Part shown: piece after piece, positions 10,355-21,436 of the stretch
Layout: each line of letters starts with the position of its first letter
Position numbering within the stretch: the stretch's first letter is position 1
NCBI GenBank assembly: GCA_039602395.1
Contig: JBCNJP010000027.1
Span: 31,478,551 to 31,542,550, forward strand
DNA: 64,000 nucleotides
Reading direction: 5' to 3'
Source of the DNA: Deinandra increscens subsp. villosa
Taxonomy: Eukaryota > Streptophyta > Magnoliopsida > Asterales > Asteraceae
Translations under genes and position numbers: made by a program
Notes under the pieces: model-generated
What the model saw: only the letters and a program-made list of their open reading frames with translations
The model's database searches: none
Told to the model about the DNA's origin: nothing

Positions 10355-12600
10355 TCAACCATTGACAATTTAGGGAGCAATCACCCATCAAAAATAAGAA
10401 TATATTTTTGATCTTACGGGTGGGTTGTCAGCCAATAGATCTATCATTATTACCTTGGCTCGGTGTGTTAATGGTACACATGCGTTTAGATACTAGCGAC
10501 ATTAAGCCAGACATTAAGCCATGGGTTTTGGTATATGTGATAATGAAATAGATGAATGTATTGTGTAAACCTAATAAGATTGAACCATCCTTTCACAATC
10601 AAGATGAAGTTTCAAACAAGCATGGAGAAAGTGACACAAAGAATGGAGGTAACATAAGTTTTCATGTTATGGCATATTATTGAATTGTTATGACATTAAA
10701 TGGTATGGTTCATGAGGCCATAGTTGTATTGAAGATAGAACATAGAAATGAAATGACCCGAACGGTGTCATGATAAACTAATATAAATGGAATTGGACAA
10801 GTTTGAGGCCTTAGAGCCAATGCATCCTACAAGATGCAAGTAGCTGGTAGAAGTGACCCATGAGGTTATAGAAGCCAATACTAGTGAAAATTTGGACAAA
10901 TAAACAACTTATAAACTCGTGGTATCCTACTATCCTATGACGAACCATGACAAGTAGTAGTGATTTGAGAGGTCACAAAAACATCCTTAGATATAAGTGG
11001 GTCAAGTAAGTGGTTTGTAAAATCATATCATATATGCGGTTTGTAACTTGGCCAATTGAATAACCCTTAAGGTCTTGGAACCAGAAGGATGTAAAAATGG
11101 AATTCGGTTAGGGGAAATGGATAGTCGGACAATAGGCAAGTACACCCAGTTAACTCAAGTATATATTTGGGGTTTATGATGTGAATGGAATATAGCGGGT
11201 TGGTAAAAAACAAAAAGTATCTTATTGTATTACCCTATATATACAAAACACAACCCATAGTACAAACTCTAATACATGTTGTACAATCTCATATTGCATG
11301 AGGTTACAAGTGTTAATGCAGCCATATATGAGGTACAAATTCTGAAACATGTTGTACATCCCCTACAACCATACTTACAACACCTCATATGCATATATCT
11401 TATAAGGAGCCAAGTTCTCATTTCTCCTTCACATTATGTGGGCCCATGGTTTGCAATTGGTACAACCGCTATGCGTAAATCTTGGGCTTTACCTGCTTTA
11501 TCCTTGACCTCCTCCCACGTGAACACTCACATGCTTCAACCTAAAGACAATTGTGAAAGCTCAAACAGTTCCAACAAGGACGACCCACAGTACCTCAAGG
11601 ACGGCCATTTAGTCTTCTTCTTAACTGTAGTCGTACAGGTAGGTCTCCTTATCTTCGCACGCTCCCTTCATCGCATACATTATCTTTTCATCAGTTCTAT
11701 CATTCTCTCTCTATCACACGACCAACGATCTCTCTTATTTCCGGCCACCCTCACACTACAACTTCTGGTACACGAGCGGTTTCTTTGTAGCATATCGTCG
11801 GCGTGGTTGTTGGTTCCATGGTGGCCGTCATTGCTTCTTGGCTTAACAATCGCCCCGTTGCCCCGTCACCATTGTACCTTCCCTTGGATGTGTACTCCAG
11901 ATCTGTAGATCGGAGTATTTGATGGTGCGATGGTGACGTTGTAGGCAGTGGTGGATGGTTTTGTTGCCTCGATTTAGGGTTTCTGCCCGTCGTATCAGCG
12001 GTGGTGATGGTGGTTCCAGTCGATGGTTTGCTGGCTCGATTTAGGGTTTTCCTTCGGTACCATTATACGCTAACTGAGGAAAGAAGCAACTCACAAACTG
12101 AGTCGAACGGATGATGCAACGCAACCGCTGAGCAATTACGGTGACGCAAATCATATCGATCAATAATGTTTGCTATTACGCACAAAAGGTTTTAATTTAC
12201 TTTCACATATATTACTTCATGATAGCAGGTTAATTCTTTATCATTTCTCGGGTCGAACAAAGTAATGAAGGTTGCTTTAATACGTATGAATATATGATGG
12301 CTTTGAAATTAGTTGGGAAAAATCCCATATTATTATTATTATCCCTATATACAAAAACCAACCCAGTGTACAATCTTTATAACATATTGTGCCATTTCAA
12401 TAGCTTAGGTTACAAATCCAATCACTTTTGATGTACAACACATCTTGCGTGAGTGAGTTTTGTGGTTGAAATCATCTGATCTAAAAAAAGGGAGGAGATT
12501 TGCTTTTGCCTTCACACGTATGTAGCAGGTGAGCAAATCTAGCAGAACCATACCTTACGGACTCAACCACTCCTTCATTTACTTTGCAGGTTTTGAATCG
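10355..12600. other. no gene recognised
   Basis: Contains a 210-codon open frame at 11276-11908 with no recognisable domain and tract-like composition; I regard it as chance. Phrases of the type 'tatatacaaaacacaaccca...gtacaa' near 11230 and 12345 resemble each other, so some of this is probably old repeat. Confidence 0.4.
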
Positions 12601-12715
12601 TATCTCTCCATCGAATTCATTTGTCGAAGACGATGATGAAGAGGATGAATATGGGTGGCGATAGCGGTGATGAAGACAGCGATGAGGAAGAGGATGAAGA
12701 TGACGAGGTATATGT
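12592..12715 (+). pseudogene. possible captured exon with an acidic tail
   Basis: After a CAG at 12588-12590 a short open frame runs to a GTATAT donor-like site. In the frame beginning near 12621 it encodes MNMGGDSGDEDSDEEEDEDDE, a Gly/Asp/Glu tail of the kind found at the ends of chaperones and nuclear proteins. There is no upstream gene body. It lies about 1 kb upstream of a Helitron-like 3' hairpin at 13708-13720, so capture of a host gene piece by a Helitron is possible. The parent gene is unknown. Confidence 0.25.
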
Positions 12716-13689
12716 TTTGTATCTTTTACCGTTCTCGATTAGTTTCTCAACGTGGTTGAACTTGAATCGCTCCAGTCGATTGAAGATAGCCACCGGTGAG
12801 TGGCAGAGTTTGATTAGTCATCAATTTCATGTTCGATTTTGCTGATGTGCCTTTGATGGTTAGCGTCATTTGTGGGTTGGTGTTCGCCGATGTTGCTGCC
12901 GCGCTGTGAAAGAAGGTAGAAGAGCCCCGCCAAAGACACACCAAAGTTGCCAAACACCAAAGGAAACCACAACAATTACATACAACATGTTCTCCCATTT
13001 ATCATTACTGATCTTGAAAGGTTAGCTTAATTGTTGTTTCCTTGCTTAACTCTAGGTAATTATTTTGTTTTTTCAAAAACATACGTCGGGTAATATGCCG
13101 TGTACGTGTTGATGGTTTTTGACTAATTTCTTTGTAGTGAGTTTTGATTTTTATTTGCCCTAGCATGGAAGTTATAGTTTTTAAGTTCATTTGTTTTGGA
13201 TTTTGTCTTCAACCTTAGGGTTATGCTCAGATGATCTATATGTAAACAATAAGATGCCATGTAATTGTAATTTATATCTGGTACTTTCTTATGGTCTCGA
13301 CAATTTTAAAATTTGAGCATTCATGGTTGTGTAGATCTAATGTCAATTGTCCATCTTCTAATTCATATCTGTTTATTCGAGGCGATGATCATATTTTTAA
13401 TCGGAGCCTTCTGAATTTAGAATTAAATGGCTTAACTGTGTTCATGAGCTTGAGATTTCAAGTGTTTAACCATTTTATGTGGTTGCATTATTATTGGCTA
13501 TAGTACAGGTTATATATGATATTGAAAGGTATATATTGGAATGAGGTTGAATGCGGTCGCCCCCCGGTCACCACTATCCTTCGGCACTGCGCACAACATG
13601 AGTACATGACTTTCGTCCGAGTATTTTTCTAATTGATTGACTTTCGGTCGACGTTTTTCTCATCGATTAACTTTCTCCCAGGCATTTTC

Positions 13690-13737
13690 ACTAACGGTTC
13701 GGCTCCGCCGCGAAGCGCGGGTCGCCCAACTTGTATA
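13690..13737 (+). mobile_element. degenerate Helitron 3' end
   Basis: A perfect small hairpin, CCGCG (13708-13712), loop AAG, CGCGG (13716-13720), is followed 10-12 nt later by AACTTGT where Helitrons normally end in CTRR-T. The phrase GCGAAGCGCGGGTCGCC is the usual GC-rich 3' signature of plant Helitrons. The terminus is mutated and I could not identify the 5' end. Confidence 0.45.
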
Positions 13738-13835
13738 TATACATTAACAAACTTGCCTATGGATCCACACCTTTTGTCTTTTTCATTCAAATAATATACT
13801 TCATATAATAGTAATCATTGTGGTTCTTTAACAAC

Positions 13836-13940
13836 AAACCGGTGGACGTCCCAATGGTTTTTCACAAATAATTTTAACACTGCCTCTTCCAGAGGCGCAA
13901 GTTCGAACTTGATTAGGTTAAAACTTTTTAAGTAATTTTT
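13836..13940 (+). mobile_element. SINE-like unit (tRNA-type internal promoter)
   Basis: GGACGTCCCAATGG resembles a degenerate A box, and AGTTCGAACTT at 13900-13910 matches the pol III B box. An A/T-rich tail follows. No target duplication is clear. Confidence 0.35.
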
Positions 13941-14107
13941 TTTTAAGTAACATGGCATTTGAATTTGCAATGTCATGCAATTATTTAGGTGTCTCCATCA
14001 GTAATCCCTCGATTAATATATACCTACGTGTGTTTAGAAATCAATTTCTTTTTAAATATTCATATTCATAATATATATAAAGTTAGGTGGATTGCAAACA
14101 ATTGGAA

Positions 14108-14180
14108 TTTAGCCCTGGTGGTTAAAATTTTGTTGTTATGTTTGTAAATTCCATGAGACGCCGGTTCAATTCCTTTTTTT
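14108..14180 (+). mobile_element. SINE-like unit (tRNA-type internal promoter)
   Basis: TAGCCCTGGTGG at 14110-14121 resembles an A box, and GGTTCAATTCC at 14163-14173 matches a B box about 42 bp further, followed by a T run. The arrangement fits a tRNA-derived SINE head. It cannot be an intact tRNA gene. Confidence 0.4.
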
Positions 14181-16187
14181 TATAGCAAACGTGATAATCT
14201 TAAAACATACAGCACACACGCACATATATATATATATATATATATAAATGTATATATATATATACCATTATTTTTTAGCGGCCTTTACTGAAATTTATAA
14301 AAAAAAACTTTTTTTTTTATTTTTTTATTTACAGTTTTGTTCTTTTTACCTACAATCTCCTATGATTTCTTCCTCATGTGAGGTTTCCTAATTTTTTTAA
14401 ATTTAAATACAACAGATTTTGATTTTGAGTACATATTCAATAACAAACACTTTAATAGTTAGCCATGGTTAAAATAAAATTACATGATGCATTTTTATGT
14501 ACAGTTTATTTAGCTTTTGTTTATTAAATCACATATATTAAGGTAATTTTTAACAATAATATATGTGAGTTAGAATACTGCTATAAAATAGGTTTGTTGT
14601 TGCTCTAGAGAGCTTACTATTATCATTAAAAAATTGAAGATTGAATGCAACATTAGTTACCTCTAAAAAATTCTATAAACAGACAATTGTTAACTGAATT
14701 TGCATCTTTAAAATGTTTGATCTTTACATTATATAAAAAACTAAAGTTAGAGCTAAAAAAATTTTGTTATTAAAAAATATTTATGGTTCTGCTCTGAAGA
14801 TATATAATTTGCAAGTGAAAATTTATAGATTCTGGTTGGACCAGCCAATGGATGAATAAGTTGTATGGCTAAAGATTTGAAAATTTTAATGTGTAGGAGT
14901 TGATAGCTTTTGGTTTGCTATGGCTGCTACATTTAGCATAAACTTAGACCTTGGATATATGATGTATGTGACATTATTAGACTTTTAATAAAATTATGGT
15001 CAATAGATGTAGATTAATGCTCGACTGACTAATTTGAGATAGGAAAATACTATTTAGGTGAAAGTGTTCTTTGAGATTTTGGAGATTAAGCCAACTTTTT
15101 TACATGGTTTAAATTTTTGGTCAACGGGTGAACTTTCTTAGTCAACGAATTTATATAGGGCATCTCTTGATGAATTCTAGCAAAGAAAGCATTAAATTTA
15201 TTTTTTCATCCACCACTAGCATACCATTATACGAAAGACCCTTTGGTAAAGAAACAATTAACTGATCACGTTGTATGAATGTTAGGCATTTATGTCAAGC
15301 TATGAGCAATTATTGAGTTTTATGGTCAACTGTATATTAAAACTTGACAGTAACATTGGCTGATGTATTGGGGTTAAAATGGGTTTTGAGCTGGTCTAAC
15401 TTCCATGGTCAATTTTTTTTTCTGGCACTCAAAAGAGAAGATGTGTTGGGATATTTATCAGATAAAATAAAATAAAATATATGAATGCATATTTTGAACA
15501 ATATTTATGTGTATTTTTCTGCTTTATGTAAAAGTTTTGGCACATAGGAACACTTTTATTTGGTTTGAGCCGTTTGTGTAAGCCAAATGCAAGAACCAAG
15601 TTATGGAAATAATTAGCAAATTGAATAGGTGCCGCCAAATCTATAAGGAGTATTGGATAATGGATTGTGACGTGTTGACGCGTAGAGTAAATTTAGGCAT
15701 CGGTGGGTCAAGCATCAAGACTTACTCGAAATTATTATTAACATTATACATTTAACGTATTGTTTATTTCTGAATTCTAAAAGTTAACAATGAAATAAGT
15801 AAAGATTATATAAAGATAAGAGCAAAGTATTGAAATTTAGATACTTAGAGAGGTACCTTAAAGGTTTTTATTAAGCACACCACATCATTTACCACTCTTT
15901 TTTACAAAATAAATAAATAAATAAATAAATACCCTGCCTCCAATTTATTAAACCTAGACTCTACTAGATATTCACTTACATCATATTTTTCTCTCGCACT
16001 TGCTATAATTTTTAAACAGATTTTACTTATTATTTGCATTCCACATACTCTTCCTGCTAAAGAACTACTACCACACGTCGTTTGGAGTAAAGATATCGAA
16101 CAAGTTCCATTATCATTTTTTTTTAAGTAGACAATGTATCAATCAAATTTCGCTTTGTTGTTCACTTTTCTTGTATTTGTTCGGGTT
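14181..16187. other. AT-rich DNA, no gene recognised; (TA)n at ~14223-14265
   Basis: Long AT-rich stretch with only short chance frames. A (TA)n microsatellite lies near 14223-14265 and a short AAAT tandem at 15908-15930. The Helitron ending at 16215 may occupy part of this, but its 5' end is not identified. Confidence 0.45.
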
Positions 16188-16215
16188 ACCGCAGCAACGC
16201 GCGGTTGATCTCTAG
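16188..16215 (+). mobile_element. Helitron 3' terminus
   Basis: ACCGC at 16188-16192 pairs with GCGGT at 16201-16205 across a GCAACG-containing loop. CTAG follows at 16212-16215 with a T after it. A short GC hairpin about 8 nt before CTRR-T is the classic Helitron 3' end. The element lies to the left; its start is not identified. Confidence 0.6.
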
Positions 16216-16435
16216 TTACGAACAATTGGAAAAACTCGAAACCCAAATTTCAAATATTTCAGATATATGAACTTTTGGGTACATATTCGATAGGGATTTT
16301 AGAAAAATCAGATAGTTTGAATATCTGAAAATCCGAATTAATATATTTATACATATGTTTTTAATTGTTTTATATTTAAATAATAAGAAAATCGAAATCT
16401 AAAATATTATATTTTTGTAAAATTTTAATTGTTTT

Positions 16436-16677
16436 TTTTAATGGCAAATTTGAATCACTCACTAGTTACTGGTCCACCCGATTATCTCCATTCACTAAAT
16501 ACAGGACCCAAAGACCATCATCTGGAGAAGACCCACCATAGATGAGAAAACCCTCGGGTCCAATCTGGAACCTTTATTTTTTATCACAGGTAAGACTTGA
16601 ACCTAAATCCTCCTGTACCTCTCCATTTTAATGTCTTTAGGTGCTTGAGCTCAACTGATCGGGCAAAGATCATTGGC
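16436..16677 (-). mobile_element. tRNA-derived SINE with 11-bp target duplications
   Basis: On the minus strand the head carries tRNA-like sequence (GATCAGTTGAGC and B-box-like GGTTCAAGTCT), and the tail ends in an A run. Direct repeats TTAATTGTTTT flank it at 16425-16435 and 16678-16688. The body is clearly related to the copy at 37668-37887 over the head, the ATAAAAAATAA stretch and the TTCTCA.ATATGGTG stretch. Length is about 242 bp. Variable-length duplications plus an A tail indicate LINE-driven retroposition. Confidence 0.8.
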
Positions 16678-16688
16678 TTAATTGTTTT

Positions 16689-17250
16689 GATATTCGTATG
16701 TGAGAGTTGATCCAATAATAGATTATGTGACAAAGTAATTTGGACCACTATGTATAAAACTTTAAGTTAGGATAGAGTTTTAAAAGAAAACAAATTTATG
16801 ATTTTGACCATTACATTTATGTAGTGTATGGGACTATCGCGTTTGACAGGAACGTGTAGGCTGAAGTTAATTTGCATGGTCAAAGCACGACCCTTTATTT
16901 ATTTCAAACCCGAAACAGACTCGATCCAACCCGAAAACTTGAATATCCGAATTACATGTCGGATATGGTTGTCGGGTAGTTTCCAAAGAGAAAAAAAACC
17001 TTGTTAATTACCTACCCTGATTAACCCGAAACTCGAAAAATACCGAGTAGCACCCTATCAACTCATATGAGATTCATAATTAGTCAGTATGTTGTTTGTT
17101 ATACAACCCATTTTGTAGTTAAATCATACAACCCATTCTGGACTTACATTCACTATTTATATTTATAGAGCATATACAAATATTCTATAGGGTTACCATC
17201 CATAAGGTCCATATCGATTGGCGAAAAGAAAATCCCGATTTTAAAAATTC
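16689..17250. other. no gene recognised
   Basis: AT-rich intergenic DNA before the tandem array; only short chance frames. Confidence 0.5.
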
Positions 17251-17840
17251 GTGGCCAAATGGTTGTTGAAATCATACATTTGTCCCAATACACGTGGCCA
17301 AAGGGTGGCAACGACCACGTTAAAATATCAAAAGCGTGGCATTTGGTATTATATGGTTACGTATATTTGTGTTTTAGCCACATATGTTATAAAAAAATGT
17401 GGCCAAATGGGTTACTGAAATCATACATTTTTTCCGAATACGCGTGGTCAAAGGGTGACAACGGCCACGTTAAAAGATAAATAGCTTGGCCTTTGGTATT
17501 ATATGGTTACGTATATTTGTGTTTTAGCCACATATGTTATAAAAAACGTGGCCAAATGAGTTGCTGAAATCATATATTTTGTCCCAATACACGTGGGCAA
17601 AGGGTGGCGACGACCACATTAAAATATAAAAGCGTGGCCTTTGGTATTATATGGTCACGTATATTTGTGTTTTAGCCACATATATTTGTGAAAAAAAGTG
17701 GCCAAATGGTAGTTGAAATCAGATATTTTGTCCCAATACGCGTGACCAAAGGGTGGCAACGACCACGTTAAAATATATAAAGTGTGGCATTTGGTATTAT
17801 ATATATGATCACATATATTTTCTTAATTACAATTAATTAT
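17251..17840. repeat. four-copy tandem repeat, ~149-bp unit
   Basis: Units start with GTGGCCAAATG at 17251, 17399, 17548 and 17698, giving periods of 148, 149 and 150 bp. Within each unit GTGGCCAAA and the opposing GGC(C/A)TTTGGT recur as short inverted words. Copies differ by scattered substitutions and small indels. Such arrays occur as minisatellites or in subterminal regions of DNA transposons. I see no flanking CACTA ends. Apparent frames across it are by-products of the repeat. Confidence 0.9.
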
Positions 17841-18214
17841 ACTGCATATTAATTAATATAAAGAAACCTTAAAAATCATATTATAATTAAAAATTAATAT
17901 ACATACACTAATGAAATGCTGTTCAAAAAATAACATACACTAATCAAAGTTTAATTTCTATAATAATTAATTATAATTTCTTGTCCGTGCTGATCAGCTG
18001 CTTCTGCTAGATCCGTGTACTGAGTTTTCTGTTTATCAGATCTTGACTCAGCTGGTTTGGTGTTAAGTACACTTTCGACATCTTTTTTCGATCATTATTT
18101 ACCTGAAAACATGACAAATAAAACCGATCAGATATATATATATAATATATATATAGTTAATTAATTAGCGGATACGATTAATTAATATAGCAATTACTTG
18201 TGGTTGTTCCAAGT
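17841..18214. other. no gene recognised
   Basis: AT-rich DNA with TTAATTAAT-type phrases; no coding signal. Confidence 0.5.
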
Positions 18215-18783
18215 TTTTTCATAGTTTTATACTTCGTCAAAGTTTTTTTTTTTGTTTCAAGTTTTGTTTTCTTCTACTTTGGCATGAAACCTTTAACATT
18301 TTATTTTCGTTTTTAGTATACTTTTATATTTTATATTTTTATTACAAGACCTTTAGACTTTTACGTTTTATACCCCTTAACTTTTTAACTCTCTAACTTT
18401 TAAAACTTTTTTTTTGTTTTAAGTTTTGTTGTCTTCTACTTTGACCATGAAACTTTTAACTTTTCTACTTTCGTTTTTAGTATACTTTTATAGTTTTATA
18501 CTTTCATCACGAGACTTTTAGACTTTTATGTGTTATGCCCCTTTCCTTTTTAACTTTCATTGAGCATACAAATTCAACGCCGCGCGCCACGAGACTTTTA
18601 GAATTTTACGTTTTATACCCCTTAACTTTTTAACTTTCTAACTTTCTAACTTTCGTTATAGTTTTATACTTTCACCACGAGACTTTTAGACTTTTACGTT
18701 TTATACCACTTAATTTTTTTTTTAACTTTCGTTCAATATACAAATTTAACCCCGCAGCAACGCGCGTGGTGTTAACCATCTCG
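18215..18783 (+). mobile_element. Helitron-like 3' end with T-rich direct repeats
   Basis: An opposite-orientation relative of 4598-5340. A unit of the form 'ACTTTTAGACTTTTACGTTTTATACC' recurs several times. The 3' side reads CCCCGCAGCAACGCGCG and then CATCTCGTT with CTCG at 18780-18783. An internal partial end, GCCGCGCGCC, occurs near 18585. The GC-rich word before the end is Helitron-like, but the CTRR end is altered. Confidence 0.5.
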
Positions 18784-18895
18784 TTATATTTAATAAGAAC
18801 ATTTAATAATAAGTTTATTTATTATAAATAAATATTATAAAACATAGAAATAAACATTACGAACTAAAAAAATAGAAAACTACAATCTAGAATTG

Positions 18896-19215
18896 CTCAC
18901 AGGATGTTGGTGTGTTTGGAATGAACGAAACAACATCATTTTTAATCAGAAATCTTCTTCAGTTTATAAGGTCATCAAGGATATCAAAAGTTGGAGTTTT
19001 ATATGGTTTTCGAATAGATTCAAAGGGGCGGGGATTGATTGGAATTCGTGGGTTTCGTTCAATTTGTAAGTGTTTGTTTTGTTGTATTTTTTCTCTCATT
19101 TCCCCTTGTATGTTTTCCATTGTCAGCCCCTAGCTTCTTGCTGGGGGAGGTGGGGTGGGGGGGGGGGGTTGACGTTTTAATGTCATTGCCGTTCCCAAAC
19201 AAAAAAGGAATTGCT
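18896..19215 (+). mobile_element. 5'-truncated LINE (L1-type) 3' end
   Basis: From 18902 a frame reads CWCVWNERNNIIFN...IKSWSFIW...DWNSWVSFNL and stops at TAA near 19066. This matches the last residues of the ORF2 protein of the LINE at 21433-25071 (ViWKsRNdkhFN...IKFWSFTW...DWSNWCNFNFIL). After the stop comes CTAGCTTCTTGCTGGG, the same short hairpin as in the larger LINE, then a poly-G tract (about 19147-19169) and an A-rich end. Confidence 0.75.
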
Positions 19216-19229
19216 TGTCTTGGTTGTTA

Positions 19230-19800
19230 AAACGGTCGGCCTGGGTACGTGAACTCTTTAAAATATTTCCGCTCAGATCCGTTCGTAGGTTGTAGCAGGT
19301 ACCTTTATTGGGCAACTCTCTCGACCTCTAGGTTTTGTTGTATATCATCTTGAACCAATGAAAGCTCGTCTTCATTAAACGCACATATTAATGCTTAACC
19401 CTCATATTTCAATATCATATTATGTAAAATGAGACAAGCGTATATGATCCTTCTAATTTTAGACCGATGTACTTGTCATGTCGGGTCCCTAGTTATTGCC
19501 CATTAGCCTTTAATTTAGGACACCGAAAGCTCGTTTGATGTCCTTGTGGGCCGCTTCTTGTGCTCTTTAAAATCTTCATGGTGTCTCGTACAATTTCATG
19601 TCGTCAACAATCCACGAAAACAATGTTTTATGCGTCCGAAAACGTGTTTTGAAAATCCCCGCATTACAAGGAGGTCGCTCTGTAAAATAATATTCTACAA
19701 GAAGATCATGAGTGGCGTCAAAATTCCTAGATATATATATTCTTCTTTCTTCGATTCTTCTTTCGCCAAAATAAATGAGTAAGAGTTGAACCATAAACAT
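19230..19800 (-). pseudogene. PIF/Harbinger transposase pseudogene (plant HARBI1/ALP1-like)
   Basis: On the minus strand, 19800-19576 encodes a stretch with RRIYISRNFDATHDLLVEYY and FKTRFRTHKTLFSWIVDDM, matching the N-terminal part of plant Harbinger-type transposases (RRF.M.R.LF..IV.D.). Directly after it, 19565-19230 reads QEAAHKDIKRAFGVLN, matching the conserved A-RKD-ERAFGVLQ block near the C-terminus, but interrupted by many stops. The central DDE core is missing through an internal deletion. A Tourist-like MITE of the same superfamily lies 280 bp away (20079-20266). It is not functional. Confidence 0.72.
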
Positions 19801-20078
19801 TGTTTGTCACCGCATCTTTGTTTGAAGATGAAAACTCATACTAGAAGAAATACTTTAAAAATTAAGAATACCTAAAAAAACATAGCTCATTTCTAATGCA
19901 AGTAAACTTAATTGCACCGTGTTTAGACAGCAATCTCAATCTTATATCAATCTATCACTTTCTTATCTTGATCCCTATAATTTAATTGGCTTTAATACAT
20001 TTGGTTTTCTCGTCTCGGAGACTGTAGAATTTCTAAACCAAGTTCAACGCGTTGTGAATAGTAATTTTCGACCCCTAA

Positions 20079-20266
20079 GGGCATGTTTGGGATTCCATTT
20101 GAAAATGACTTTTGGCTTTTGGAGGAGGCAAAAAGTCAAAAATACCCCTCCAAAAGCTAATAAGTCACAACATTGTGGCTTTTTGCTGCTTTTGGAGGGG
20201 CATTTTTGACTTTTTGCCTCCTCCAAAAGCCAAAAGTCATTTTCAAATGGAATCCCAAACATGCCC
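20079..20266. mobile_element. near-perfect palindromic Tourist-like MITE
   Basis: A 188-bp element whose two halves are inverted copies for about 80 bp with one obvious mismatch, starting GGGCATGTTTGGGATTCC. It is flanked by TAA at 20076-20078 and 20267-20269. The 3-bp TAA duplication identifies PIF/Harbinger. Transcribed, it would fold into one long hairpin, a known source of small RNAs. The open frames on both strands here are mirror images caused by the palindrome. Confidence 0.9.
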
Positions 20267-20269
20267 TAA

Positions 20270-21034
20270 GACCCCAAGTTTTATCTTTAGTAGGATCGGT
20301 TTTGCTAATCAAAAGGGGGTTGCGGTGCAACTTGTTGCCCCGCTACCCGCCACTTCGTTGTATAATGTCTTGGATGTTTGTATTTTAGTTAAAAATCACT
20401 CTAAAAAAATGAAAGGATATGAACTGAATTTCTGATTTATTTTTTTTTAATTAAAAACACATACACATTTATTCTTAAAATTTAAATATATTTTGAAATC
20501 AACCACATCTCAATCCCTACATTTATCGATTTTAATTAATAATAATATTTTAATTACTTTTTCTCTTTCTTTTATTTAACATAAATATATAGGAGAGTGA
20601 ATATCAAGTTAGAAACTCGTGTATAAGGTATAAGTTTGATATCGATATCAATCAATTGATTTTGTAAGGACCTATTAAATTAAAGTCAAAAGTAGAGGAT
20701 GTTAATATCTGTAAACAAAGTTTTAGTTGTTTAAAAAGCGCAACAATTTAAAATTATTTGGATCCTGTGTGACAAGAAAGATGACATCGATCGATATCAT
20801 ATCTTCGTAGAGGGGAAGGAAGGAGGTTTAATGGCATTTATGAGTAATGCTGACTTTTAGACTTGAAAACATGAGGAGGAGGCTTCCTTCTTTTACGTTC
20901 AAATGCATGTTCAAGCCCTCTTTTCTTGAGCCACCCATCTCATCTCATGTCATATTCTACCCAATACAACGGCTAATTCACGACACGTATTCTATATAAT
21001 AAAAACACATTATTAAATTCTGAAAACCTCTTAA
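20270..21034. other. no gene recognised
   Basis: AT-rich DNA between the Tourist-like MITE and the LINE; no supported feature. Confidence 0.5.
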
Positions 21035-21436
21035 ACCGCCCCTCCTGTTATCCCGGCCCAAACCGTTTCTTCTCAATGCCTTGAACCCTCGGAGATCAGT
21101 GAAAGTCTTCAACTCCTCAAACGTTTCTCTAAAAAAGGTAAGAAAGGAAAATTTGTGCCTTCCCATCACAACTCTCAGCTTCAAATTGGTGGCTACAAGT
21201 CGACTCTTCTGAATAATGCCTTGCGCACCAACCCCCCCTCTTCGTCCCGTAAGCTTGTCGGTGTCGGACCGGGTTCAGGGAAGAAACATATTCTTTTCTC
21301 TGACTGCTACTCCCCCGAGCGTGACCCTCTTCTGGTGGCAGAAATTGGAGATTTTCTTGGGTTCAATTCCAACGCTCCTCCTTCTGTTACTTCGAATCTT
21401 CAATCGGGTATCGATTCAAACATTGGTTATCCATGA
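21035..21436 (+). mobile_element. LINE ORF1 remnant (3' part)
   Basis: A frame is open from 21035 to a TGA at 21434-21436. The last ~134 codons include KKGKKGKFVPSHHNSQ and PSSSRKLVGVGPGSGKK. There is no proper ATG, so the 5' end of ORF1 is missing. The stop overlaps the ORF2 start in an ATGA (21433-21436), so ORF2 follows in another frame with a 4-nt overlap. The function as ORF1 nucleic-acid-binding protein is inferred from position and basic composition only. Confidence 0.55.

Noticed and set aside
11276..11908. 210-codon open frame, plus strand
   Set aside because: No recognisable domain, odd composition, and no splice or promoter context; probably chance in repeat-derived DNA.
14108..14180. 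Possible tRNA gene from the A/B-box-like words
   Set aside because: The intervening sequence cannot form a cloverleaf; a SINE head is the better reading.
20044..20435. Overlapping frames on both strands with similar peptides
   Set aside because: Mirror images caused by the palindromic MITE at 20079-20266.
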